From Candidatus Omnitrophota bacterium (lineage in GTDB: Bacteria > Omnitrophota > Gorgyraeia > Zapsychrales > Zapsychraceae): a DNA stretch of 8,834 nt. The notes beneath the pieces were generated by a model. That model saw nothing but the letters and a program-made list of their open reading frames with translations, did no database searches and had not been told where the DNA came from. This document shows positions 1-6,955 of the stretch, in pieces (position 1 is the first letter of the stretch; each line of letters opens with the position of its first letter). The DNA lies in the NCBI GenBank assembly GCA_018399915.1, contig JAGYNW010000073.1:1-8834 (forward strand), given 5' to 3'. The translations under genes and the position numbers were made by a program.

Positions 1-219
1 ATAGAAATCAAAGTTATCCCGAATTCAAAAAAGAACTTTGTTAAAAAGGAATTTGATATTTTTAAAGTTTACATAACGGCTAAACCTGTTGACGGAAAGG
101 CGAATCAGGCTGTGATCGGGATATTATCTGATTATTTTAACGTAAAAAAAAGACAGATAGAAATCACAAGAGGGTTGAAATCTAGAATCAAATCCATTAC
201 TATATATGAATTACATTAA
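1..219 (+). CDS. yggU: DUF167/YggU-family protein, 3' part
   Basis: The reading frame is open at the left edge and ends at TAA 217-219, giving 72 visible residues. The family (DUF167, UPF0235, YggU) is made of small proteins of about 90 to 100 residues with no well-established function. The recognisable signature is an N-terminal strand ending in VIPNSKK (residues 5-11), then AKPVDGKANQAVIG (27-40), corresponding to the conserved P-x-x-G-K-A-N core, and a C-terminal ITRGLKSRIKSI (55-66), matching the family's G-x-x-S-R-x-K motif. Probably only a few to about 20 N-terminal residues are missing; the ATA at position 1 is not taken as a start. The next gene begins 36 nt downstream on the same strand, so the two may be co-transcribed. 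Family assignment is good; cellular role is unknown. Confidence 0.85.
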   Translation: MEIKVIPNSKKNFVKKEFDIFKVYITAKPVDGKANQAVIGILSDYFNVKKRQIEITRGLKSRIKSITIYELH

Positions 220-245
220 ACTGTATAACTGAAATTAAAGACATT

Positions 246-250
246 GGGAG
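246..250 (+). promoter_or_regulatory. Shine-Dalgarno site of the YqeY gene
   Basis: GGGAG lies 5 nt before ATG 256. It decides the start: the longer frame opening at TTG 244 would overlap this site and add four residues (MGDS) of no family character. Confidence 0.6.
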
Positions 251-255
251 ACAGT

Positions 256-699
256 ATGTTAGAAGATAAAATTAAAAATGATTACATTGGTGCGATGAAA
301 GCCAAAAACAGTTTTCGTTCTTCCACTTTGAGTTTTTTGAGGGCTCAATTGAAAAATCACCTTATCAATAATCAATTAGATAAGTTGGAGGACCAAGCAG
401 TTATAGCCGTATTAAAGAAACAGGCTAAGCAAAGACAGGATTCGATAAAACAGTTTATTGATGGCGGCAGAAAAGACCTGGCGGAAAATGAAGAAAAAGA
501 ATTGCTCATTATCAAGGAATATTTGCCCGCGGATATGTCAGAAAAAGAATTAGCAGATCTTGTGGACAATGTTACAAAAGAGCTGGCAGCAAGCTCAATG
601 AAGGACATGGGAGCGGTTATGAAAGTGGTCATTGAAAGAGCGCAAGGCCGAGCGGATAACAAGATGGTCAGCACCTTAGTAAAGCATGTGTTACAGTAA
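256..699 (+). CDS. yqeY: GatB/YqeY domain-containing protein
   Basis: This 147-residue protein has the length and pattern of the stand-alone YqeY family. These are helical proteins related to the C-terminal tRNA-binding tail domain of GatB, the amidotransferase subunit that corrects misacylated Glu-tRNA(Gln) and Asp-tRNA(Asn). Visible hallmarks are an N-terminal AMKAKNSFRSSTLSFLRAQ segment (residues 13-31), a charged central helix ending in the loop IKEYLPADMS (86-95), and the C-terminal DMGAVMKV...GRADNKMVSTLVK region (117-143), which fits the family's G-x-x-D/N-x-x-x-V pattern. The catalytic part of GatB is absent, so this is not an amidotransferase subunit by itself. Its exact role is unsettled; tRNA or RNA binding is an inference from GatB. 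Start ATG 256 is chosen on the strength of GGGAG at 246-250. The deacetylase gene follows after 34 nt. Confidence 0.88.
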   Translation: MLEDKIKNDYIGAMKAKNSFRSSTLSFLRAQLKNHLINNQLDKLEDQAVIAVLKKQAKQRQDSIKQFIDGGRKDLAENEEKELLIIKEYLPADMSEKELADLVDNVTKELAASSMKDMGAVMKVVIERAQGRADNKMVSTLVKHVLQ

Positions 700-733
700 A
701 CTTAATTTAATTTCAATATTGAGTGATTGAATA

Positions 734-1513
734 ATGAAAACTTTTTTAAAAATTGTTTTAGGCTCATTAGGTTTGGCGCTAATAGTAGCTGCGGTCTTTT
801 ATTTAACAGGTTATAAGTATGTAGTGCCTATCATGATGTATCATCACGTAGAGGATTCTCATTATGATCAAGCTAATTATGTGACACCCGAACGATTTGA
901 AGAGCATTTGCGATTTCTGAAAGATAATAATTATAATGTGATTTCATTGCATGAATTAGTCAATCAAAAAAAAGCACAAAAGCCTATTGCTCGAAAGACA
1001 GTGGTCATTACTTTTGATGATGGCTATGCGAATAATTATTCTGATGCGTATCCATTGCTTAAAAAATATGATTTTCCTGCCATTATTTTTGTCCCATCTG
1101 ATGCTGTAGGGACAAAAGGACGGCTTACCTGGAGCCAGATGGAAGAAATGGTGGACGGTAATATCGCTATTGGAAGTCACACCCGAAATGAAGCTTATTT
1201 ACCGGAACAAAGTGGTGAGCAGTTGTACAATGAAATACAGAGAAGTCAGGAAATTTTAGAAGAATCGTTAGGGCAAAAGATTCGATATTTCGCTTATCCA
1301 ACGGGAGGTTTTACAAAAGAAGTCAAAAAAGTTGTCAGAGAAGCTGGATACAGGGGAGCTTGTACGACTAACAGGGGTTATGACAAAGCGAATAAAGATA
1401 TTTTTGAACTTAATCGAATCCGGTTTAGCAATAACGATAATAGCAAAGTCATCCTTTGGGTGAAATTGTCAGGATACTATAACCTGTTTAGAAAGAATAA
1501 AAACCCTTATTAA
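734..1513 (+). CDS. Membrane-anchored polysaccharide deacetylase (CE4/NodB fold)
   Basis: This 259-residue protein has an N-terminal hydrophobic segment (about residues 5-24, after MKTFLK) that looks like a signal anchor, so the catalytic domain should face the periplasm or cell surface. The domain is of the carbohydrate esterase 4/NodB type, which removes acetyl groups from N-acetylated sugars in a metal-dependent reaction. MMYHHV (34-39) starts the fold as in PgaB/IcaB-like deacetylases. TFDDGY (93-98) is motif 1, with catalytic-base candidate D95 and metal ligand D96. SHTRNEAYL (148-156) is motif 2, and FAYPTGGF (186-193) is motif 3. Motif 2 normally reads H-S/T-x-x-H, but position 153 is Glu instead of the second His, so either the metal site is altered or activity is lost. 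The substrate could be peptidoglycan, a capsule or an exopolysaccharide; the sequence does not decide. A GAGTGA site at 721-726 supports ATG 734. The GH94-like gene starts 21 nt downstream, suggesting joint transcription. Confidence 0.87.
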   Translation: MKTFLKIVLGSLGLALIVAAVFYLTGYKYVVPIMMYHHVEDSHYDQANYVTPERFEEHLRFLKDNNYNVISLHELVNQKKAQKPIARKTVVITFDDGYANNYSDAYPLLKKYDFPAIIFVPSDAVGTKGRLTWSQMEEMVDGNIAIGSHTRNEAYLPEQSGEQLYNEIQRSQEILEESLGQKIRYFAYPTGGFTKEVKKVVREAGYRGACTTNRGYDKANKDIFELNRIRFSNNDNSKVILWVKLSGYYNLFRKNKNPY

Positions 1514-1534
1514 TAATTTTGTGGAAAGGAATAT

Positions 1535-4500
1535 ATGTTAATGAAGAATGCGGGTCTTAATCGAGAAGTAAAGTATAAATTAGACAATAACGGATGCTTT
1601 GTTATTGATAACTATAATCAAAGTGAGCCCTTTAGTAACTTTTTTCCGGGAATTGCCGGGATTTGGGGAATCCCTATGTGGGTTTTCTATGTTAACCGTG
1701 GCCAATGCATTGCTAGCTTTGGGATTGAGAATAAGGACAAGGCCTTGATGGAATTTGAGCCAGCCAACAAGTCTTATCGCCATACAGCGTTACATGGCTT
1801 TCGCACATTCGTTAAAGTCCGTGACGGCGGGGATATCGCTTATTGGGAGCCCTTTCAAGATCATCTGCAAGGAACGGATTATGATAAAGATGTATCTCTC
1901 ACGATAAGCGCTGAAGATTTAACTTTAGAAGAAAATAATAAGGATTTAGGATTAAAAATTATTGTAAATTATTTTACTATGCCCCAAGAGTCTTATCCTG
2001 CGCTTGTACGAAAAGTCACCATAATAAATCAGAGCAAAAAAACATATGAGCTTGAGTTAATTGACGGACTTCCTATGATTATGGCCTATGGACTTAAAGA
2101 CGCTTTGATAAAAAATATTGCCAGAACCATAGAGGCCTGGATAAAAGTCCGTGCTTTAAAAGAAAAGACTCCTTATTATCAATTGAACGTGGAGGTTTCA
2201 GATAAACCCGAAGTAACGCATATCACTGAAGGGAATTTTTTCTTCAGTTTTCGTAATGGGACGAGAAAAAAATTGTTGGATCCTATCGTGGAATCTGCAG
2301 CCATTTTTGGTAGTTCCTGTGGTTTTATTTCCCCCGAGAAATTTGTTTCTTCGGAGTTTTGCGTGCCTGAAAAACAGGATACGAGTAATCGGACGCCTTC
2401 GGCTATGAGTTTTGATGCTGTGAAGCTGGCACCTGATGCTGAAACAGAAGTCGTTTCGTTTTATGGCCATGCCAAAACAGAGGAACAATTGAAAGAAATT
2501 GTTGATCAAGCAATGACAGCTGATTTTATTTCTAAAAAATCAGCAATGAATAAAAAGATCATTTCTGATCTAAAGAGGTTTACCTTGACCAAAAGTTCTT
2601 CAGAATCTTTTAATATGTTTTCTGAACAGACTTTTTTAGATAATACCTTGAGAGGTGGTTTCCCGGTCTCAGTTAAGACTACGGATGGATTTGTAGCCTT
2701 TAACGTATTCAGCCGTAAACACGGTGATCTGGAAAGAGATTATAATTATTTTAATCTTGCCTCAACGTACTTTTCGCAGGGGAATGGAAACTATCGTGAT
2801 GTTAGCCAAAACAGAAGAAATGATGTCTGGTTTAATGGTGATGTAAGGGATAATCATTTGACGAATTTCTTGAATCTCAGTCAAGCCGATGGATATAACC
2901 CCTTGGTTGTTAAGGGTGCGACCTTTTCATTTACGGATGAAGAAACCATGATGAAAGTTCTGGATCAATGCATTGAGGGACGAATACCTGAGGAGTTGAA
3001 GCTTTTTTTGAAAAAACCTTTCATGCCGGGAGATTTGTTAGCAAAGGTGGATCAGCTTAACGTTAAATTAACGGCAGAAATCCCGGACTTTTTGGGAATG
3101 ATTTTAGAACGTTGTTATAAGCAAGAGTTGGCTGATCATAATGAAGGTTTTTGGTCTGATCACTGGACATACAATACCGATCTTATTGAAAGCTATTTAG
3201 CTTTATATCCTGAAAAATTGAAAGAATTGCTATTAGATAAGACAGAGTTTACTTTTTATCATAACAGTCATTATGTTCTTCCTATCGATAAGCGCTATGT
3301 GATTACCGATCATGGGGTCAGACAATATGAAGGTGTTGCCAAAATTGTGGAAGGGCTAAATCCTGACCAGAATGGGAATGTCTTAAAGACGCAAGGGGGA
3401 GCGGGTGAAGTTTATTATACCAATTTGTTGATAAAAATTATTTGTTTGATAGCGAATAAGATAAGCACCTTAGATCCTAGTGGAATCGGGTTAGCTATGG
3501 AAGCGGATAAACCTAATTGGTATGATGCCTTAAATGGTCTCCCTGGTTTATTGGGTTCTTCTATCTCTGAAACTTATGAAGTGAAGCGATTAGCGCTTTT
3601 TCTTTTGAACGCTTTAACGGCGTTATCGCTAAAGGACGATGAATCGCATTTGATATTCAAAGAGCTTAGCTTTTTTGTTAAAGAGCTGGAATCAATTTTT
3701 TCGCAGGATCTTGACCCTCTTTCGTATTGGGTTAAATCTAATGAGCTTAAAGAAGATTATCGGGCCCAAATCCGTTTTGGGATTGAAGGAAAGGAAGAAA
3801 ATATATCTGTTAAGGAAGTAAAGGATTTTCTTGAAAAAGTCATCGCAAAAACAGATAAGGCCATTGATGCAGCTAAGGATAAACGGGGTTTTTTATCAAC
3901 TTATTTTTATCACGAAGTAATTGACTATTCTCCGCTAAATGATGGTAATAGTTTTGTGCGTCCTGAGAAATTTCGTCTTCATAAATTGCCCGCTTTCCTG
4001 GAAGGATATGTGCATGCCCTGAGGATTGAAAAGAACGAGGGGAACGCTAAGAAATTATATGATTTGGTTAGGCAAAGTGATCTATTTGATAAAAAATTAA
4101 AGATGTATAAGGTCAATGCGGATTTGTCAAATGAAAGTGAAGAGATAGGGCGGACTCGTATTTTCCCTAGAGGGTGGTTGGAAAATGAATCTGTTTGGCT
4201 GCATATGGAATATAAGTTTATGTTAGAGCTCCTTCGATCAAAATTGTATGTGGAATTTTATGAGAATTTCCGTAATGTACTGGTTCCTTTTTTAGAACCA
4301 GAAATATATAGGCGGAGCATTTTAGAGAATTCTTCTTTTATTGTCAGCAGTGCCCATGAAGATAAAAATCTCCATGGGCAAGGCTTTGTTGCAAGACTAT
4401 CCGGCAGCACGGCTGAATTTTTACACATTTGGCTATATATGAATATGGGGCAAAGACCTTTTTATTTGAATGAAGAAAAACAACTGGAGCTGCAATTCGA

Positions 4501-4816
4501 ACCAGTTTTAAAAGGCGACCTCTTTACAAATGAAGAAATAACTGTAAAATATAAAACATCGGAGGGTCAGGAAAAGGAGACGACGCTTTTACCTAATTGC
4601 TATGCGTTTAACTTTCTTGGCTCAATTTTAACGATCTATCATAACCCGAAAAGAGCAGATACTTTTAACGAGCCTAAGGTAAAAGTAAAGGAAATTAAGC
4701 TTAGCTATTTGGGGGATGATAAACCTAAAGTATTAAAAACCCATTCTATTCCAGAGCCTTATTCCGTTGATATCCGTGACAAGAAGGTAGAGCGGATTGA
4801 TATCTATTTCGAATAA
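1535..4816 (+). CDS. Large GH94-like carbohydrate phosphorylase/hydrolase-related protein
   Basis: At 1093 residues this is the largest gene here. There is no signal peptide, so it is probably cytoplasmic. The N-terminal part (about 1-340) is beta-rich with FFPGIAGIWGIPMWVFYVNRG (36-56) and SYPALVRKVTIIN (153-165), the latter like the sugar-phosphorylase beta-sandwich. From about residue 385 on it looks like an (alpha/alpha)6 barrel with QGNGNYRDVSQNRRND (415-430), GFWSDHWTYN (538-547), NWYDALNGLPGL (661-672) and a late SSAHEDKNLHGQGF stretch (from 938). WSDHW and NWYDALN recall the WSDD-x-LW and DWNDG-x-N motifs of GH94 cellobiose/chitobiose phosphorylases. By that analogy D542 is a candidate general acid; this is inference. 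Such enzymes cleave beta-glucosidic bonds with phosphate, releasing a sugar 1-phosphate. GH149 or GH161 beta-1,3-glucan phosphorylases, also about 1100 residues, are real alternatives. AAAGGA at 1525-1530 precedes ATG 1535 by 4 nt and in-frame ATG 1541 by 10 nt, so either start is possible. The superfamily is likely right; the substrate is unknown. Confidence 0.6.
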   Translation: MLMKNAGLNREVKYKLDNNGCFVIDNYNQSEPFSNFFPGIAGIWGIPMWVFYVNRGQCIASFGIENKDKALMEFEPANKSYRHTALHGFRTFVKVRDGGDIAYWEPFQDHLQGTDYDKDVSLTISAEDLTLEENNKDLGLKIIVNYFTMPQESYPALVRKVTIINQSKKTYELELIDGLPMIMAYGLKDALIKNIARTIEAWIKVRALKEKTPYYQLNVEVSDKPEVTHITEGNFFFSFRNGTRKKLLDPIVESAAIFGSSCGFISPEKFVSSEFCVPEKQDTSNRTPSAMSFDAVKLAPDAETEVVSFYGHAKTEEQLKEIVDQAMTADFISKKSAMNKKIISDLKRFTLTKSSSESFNMFSEQTFLDNTLRGGFPVSVKTTDGFVAFNVFSRKHGDLERDYNYFNLASTYFSQGNGNYRDVSQNRRNDVWFNGDVRDNHLTNFLNLSQADGYNPLVVKGATFSFTDEETMMKVLDQCIEGRIPEELKLFLKKPFMPGDLLAKVDQLNVKLTAEIPDFLGMILERCYKQELADHNEGFWSDHWTYNTDLIESYLALYPEKLKELLLDKTEFTFYHNSHYVLPIDKRYVITDHGVRQYEGVAKIVEGLNPDQNGNVLKTQGGAGEVYYTNLLIKIICLIANKISTLDPSGIGLAMEADKPNWYDALNGLPGLLGSSISETYEVKRLALFLLNALTALSLKDDESHLIFKELSFFVKELESIFSQDLDPLSYWVKSNELKEDYRAQIRFGIEGKEENISVKEVKDFLEKVIAKTDKAIDAAKDKRGFLSTYFYHEVIDYSPLNDGNSFVRPEKFRLHKLPAFLEGYVHALRIEKNEGNAKKLYDLVRQSDLFDKKLKMYKVNADLSNESEEIGRTRIFPRGWLENESVWLHMEYKFMLELLRSKLYVEFYENFRNVLVPFLEPEIYRRSILENSSFIVSSAHEDKNLHGQGFVARLSGSTAEFLHIWLYMNMGQRPFYLNEEKQLELQFEPVLKGDLFTNEEITVKYKTSEGQEKETTLLPNCYAFNFLGSILTIYHNPKRADTFNEPKVKVKEIKLSYLGDDKPKVLKTHSIPEPYSVDIRDKKVERIDIYFE

Positions 4817-4956
4817 GGAAAAGTTGCTTTTATACCTAAAAATTATTTACCAGAACCTAGAAGGCTAAACAGTTTATTAAATTGTGTGATTTAGTTAGAA
4901 GAGATAACTGTGCCCAAAAATGTATTTAACATTTTAAAACCTGAGGGGGAATCATT
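4817..4956 (+). other. Intergenic gap between the two gene blocks, possible promoter region
   Basis: This 140-nt AT-rich stretch is the longest gap in the window and separates the carbohydrate block from the MoxR-Bat block, so it is the natural place for a promoter of the latter. It contains short inverted repeats only: AAAAG/CTTTT (4819-4823 and 4827-4831) and AGTTA/TAACT (4893-4897 and 4905-4909). No convincing -35/-10 pair and no stem followed by a T-run could be picked out. It ends in a strong Shine-Dalgarno stretch, GAGGGGGA (4943-4950), 6 nt before the MoxR start. Confidence 0.3.
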
Positions 4957-5952
4957 ATGAATGAAATTATCCATATCAATCAAAAAGTAAAAAAAGAGAT
5001 CGGCTCTTTAGATTCAATCATTTTTGAAATGGAAAAAGTCATTGTCGGACAACGATATCTTTTAGACAGATTATTAGTCGGGTTACTGTCAAACGGACAC
5101 GTACTCCTTGAAGGTGTTCCCGGTCTAGCCAAGACCACAGCAGTAAAATCATTAGCGGCAACCATTAAAGCAGATTTTAAAAGATTGCAATTTACGCCAG
5201 ACATGTTGCCTGCGGATCTGATTGGGACATTAATTTATGATCAAGGCACCGGAGATTTTAAGGTTAAAAGAGGTCCGATCTTTGCAAATATAATACTTGC
5301 AGATGAAATTAATCGGGCCCCCGCCAAGGTGCAAAGTGCACTTCTGGAGGCTATGCAAGAACGTCAGATCACGATTGGATCCGAAACGCTGAAACTGCAA
5401 GATCCTTTTTTGGTAATGGCGACACAAAACCCTATCGAGCAAGAAGGGACCTATCCTTTACCCGAAGCGCAGGTAGACAGATTTATGTTGAAACTTAAAA
5501 TTAATTATCCGAATAAGGAAGAGGAGTTAAGAATTCTAAAGAGGATGTCGTCAACGGATGTAGATATTAATCTTAATGTTAATCAAGTTATTACACCCAG
5601 TGATATTCTTAGGTTGAGAGGCGTAGTTAATGAAATTTATATGGATGAAAAGATTCAAGGATATATTGTTGATATAGTTGATGCTACTCGTAATCCGGAA
5701 AGGTATAGGATTGAAGGGCTTAAGAATTTGATCCAATACGGGGCATCACCTAGGGCAACCATAAATTTAACAATTGCCTCTAAAGCGTATGCCTTTATGC
5801 AAGGACGTGGATATGTAACACCACAGGATGTGAAGACGATAGGTATGGACGTGCTTCGGCATAGAGTAATTATCAGTTATGAAGCTGAAGCCGAAGAGAA
5901 AACATCTGAAGATATTGTCAAAAGAATATTTGATGAAGTCGAAGTGCCCTAA
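4957..5952 (+). CDS. moxR: MoxR-family AAA+ ATPase
   Basis: This 331-residue cytoplasmic ATPase has the usual MoxR length and every core motif. The Walker A loop is GVPGLAKTT (53-61, K59), with the A-K-T variant typical of MoxR. Walker B is IILADE (112-117, D116/E117), followed by INRAPAKVQSALLEAMQER. Sensor 1 is TQNP (156-159). DRF (174-176) carries an arginine-finger candidate, R175. Sensor 2 is GASPRAT (262-268, R266) in the C-terminal lid. MoxR ATPases are thought to work as chaperone-like partners of VWA-domain proteins, in known cases helping metal insertion or complex maturation. The downstream DUF58, DUF4381-like and two VWA genes are exactly such partners, so a shared complex at the inner membrane is a fair inference. 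The start is fixed by GAGGGGGA at 4943-4950. This looks like the first gene of its operon; the DUF58 gene follows after 65 nt. Confidence 0.95.
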   Translation: MNEIIHINQKVKKEIGSLDSIIFEMEKVIVGQRYLLDRLLVGLLSNGHVLLEGVPGLAKTTAVKSLAATIKADFKRLQFTPDMLPADLIGTLIYDQGTGDFKVKRGPIFANIILADEINRAPAKVQSALLEAMQERQITIGSETLKLQDPFLVMATQNPIEQEGTYPLPEAQVDRFMLKLKINYPNKEEELRILKRMSSTDVDINLNVNQVITPSDILRLRGVVNEIYMDEKIQGYIVDIVDATRNPERYRIEGLKNLIQYGASPRATINLTIASKAYAFMQGRGYVTPQDVKTIGMDVLRHRVIISYEAEAEEKTSEDIVKRIFDEVEVP

Positions 5953-6007
5953 GTCATGATTCAACAGGGCCCTTTTAAGATAATATGCAATGGATTATTT
6001 AATATTT

Positions 6008-6011
6008 GGAG
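6008..6011 (+). promoter_or_regulatory. Shine-Dalgarno site of the DUF58 gene
   Basis: GGAG sits 6 nt before ATG 6018. A longer frame opening at TTG 6006 would overlap this site and add only MERI, so ATG 6018 is preferred. Confidence 0.55.
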
Positions 6012-6017
6012 CGAATT

Positions 6018-6926
6018 ATGATTCCAAAAGAAATTTTTAAAAGAGTACGCCAGATAGAGATCACAACATCCAGGTTGGTTACCGATGTCTTCGCCGGACA
6101 ATACCACAGCATTTTTAAAGGGCAAGGTATGGAGTTTGATGAAGTTCGGGAATACCAAATTGGTGATGATATTCGATTTATTGATTGGAATGTCACGGCA
6201 AGGACGGGTAAAGCACATGTGAAAAAGTTTGTAGAGGAAAGAGAATTGACTGTGATGATTTTAATTGATGCCTCACCCTCGTGTCAGTTTGCGACTGTCA
6301 ATAAATTGAAAAGTCAGTTGTCCGCAGAAATTGCATCTGTGATATCTTTATCCGCCATTGGGAATAATGATAAGGTGGGCTTGATTATTTTTACGGATCA
6401 AATCGAGAAATATGTTCCTCCCCGAAAAGGAAGGCAGCATGTGCTAAGGGTTATAAGAGAAATTTTGTATTTTCAACCAAAAGGCAAAGCAACAGATATA
6501 GAACATGCATTGGAATATTTGAATAAGGTCACGAAAAGAAAATCTATTTGTTTTTTAATATCGGACTTTTTTCAGAAAGGCATTAGTGAAAGCCCCGTTC
6601 CATATAAAGATTTTACTAATAAGCTTGCCATTGCCAATAAACGGCATGATCTTATAGCGATTACATTAAATGACCCTAGAGAAATTGAGATGCCTGATTG
6701 TGGCATTTTAACCTTAAAGCATGCGGAATCTGGCGATATTTTTTATGTGGATTCTAATGACAAAGCATATAGAGGTCGATATGCACAAAAGAATAGTGAC
6801 CGTCTTTCAAGAAGAGAACAGCTTTTTAAGCGCTTAGGTATTGATTATGTCGATATTTACACCGATAAGTCTTATTCTGATAGCTTGATAAAATTTTTTA
6901 TGAAACGAAAACGACGAATTCATTAA
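6018..6926 (+). CDS. DUF58 domain protein (VWA-like fold)
   Basis: This 302-residue protein has the standard DUF58 pattern. DVFAGQYHSIFKGQGMEFDE (23-42) leads into VREYQIGDDIRFIDWNVTAR (43-62), the near-invariant R-E-Y-x-x-G-D-D-x-R-x-I-D-W core. A region resembling a von Willebrand A domain follows. LIDASPS (82-88) keeps the D-x-S-x-S arrangement of a metal-ion-dependent adhesion site (D84, S86, S88). T159 in KATD and D183 in ISDF are candidates for the remaining ligands. No signal peptide or membrane segment is visible, so it is probably a soluble cytoplasmic partner of the MoxR ATPase encoded just upstream, a pairing known from many bacteria. Its biochemical activity is not established in the family. 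The C-terminus is very basic (KRKRRIH). Downstream, the DUF4381-like gene starts 29 nt later. Confidence 0.93.
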   Translation: MIPKEIFKRVRQIEITTSRLVTDVFAGQYHSIFKGQGMEFDEVREYQIGDDIRFIDWNVTARTGKAHVKKFVEERELTVMILIDASPSCQFATVNKLKSQLSAEIASVISLSAIGNNDKVGLIIFTDQIEKYVPPRKGRQHVLRVIREILYFQPKGKATDIEHALEYLNKVTKRKSICFLISDFFQKGISESPVPYKDFTNKLAIANKRHDLIAITLNDPREIEMPDCGILTLKHAESGDIFYVDSNDKAYRGRYAQKNSDRLSRREQLFKRLGIDYVDIYTDKSYSDSLIKFFMKRKRRIH

Positions 6927-6955
6927 TTTTAAGAAAAATTTTTGTGCTTAATGCT

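Noticed and set aside
2198..2509. 103-residue frame on the - strand inside the GH94-like gene
   Set aside because: Low-complexity basic translation with no recognisable domain, opposite a well-supported gene; a shadow frame. The same holds for - strand frames at 372-674 and 7132-7455.
4819..4831. AAAAG-TTG-CTTTT hairpin just after the GH94-like stop
   Set aside because: A 5-bp AT-rich stem with a 3-nt loop and no following T-run is too weak for a rho-independent terminator.
5946..5970. GCCCT/AGGGC inverted repeat spanning the end of the MoxR gene, followed by CCTTTT
   Set aside because: The stem is only 5 bp with a 15-nt loop and no proper T-run, and the DUF58 gene directly downstream would normally be co-transcribed with MoxR. 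Not called as a terminator.
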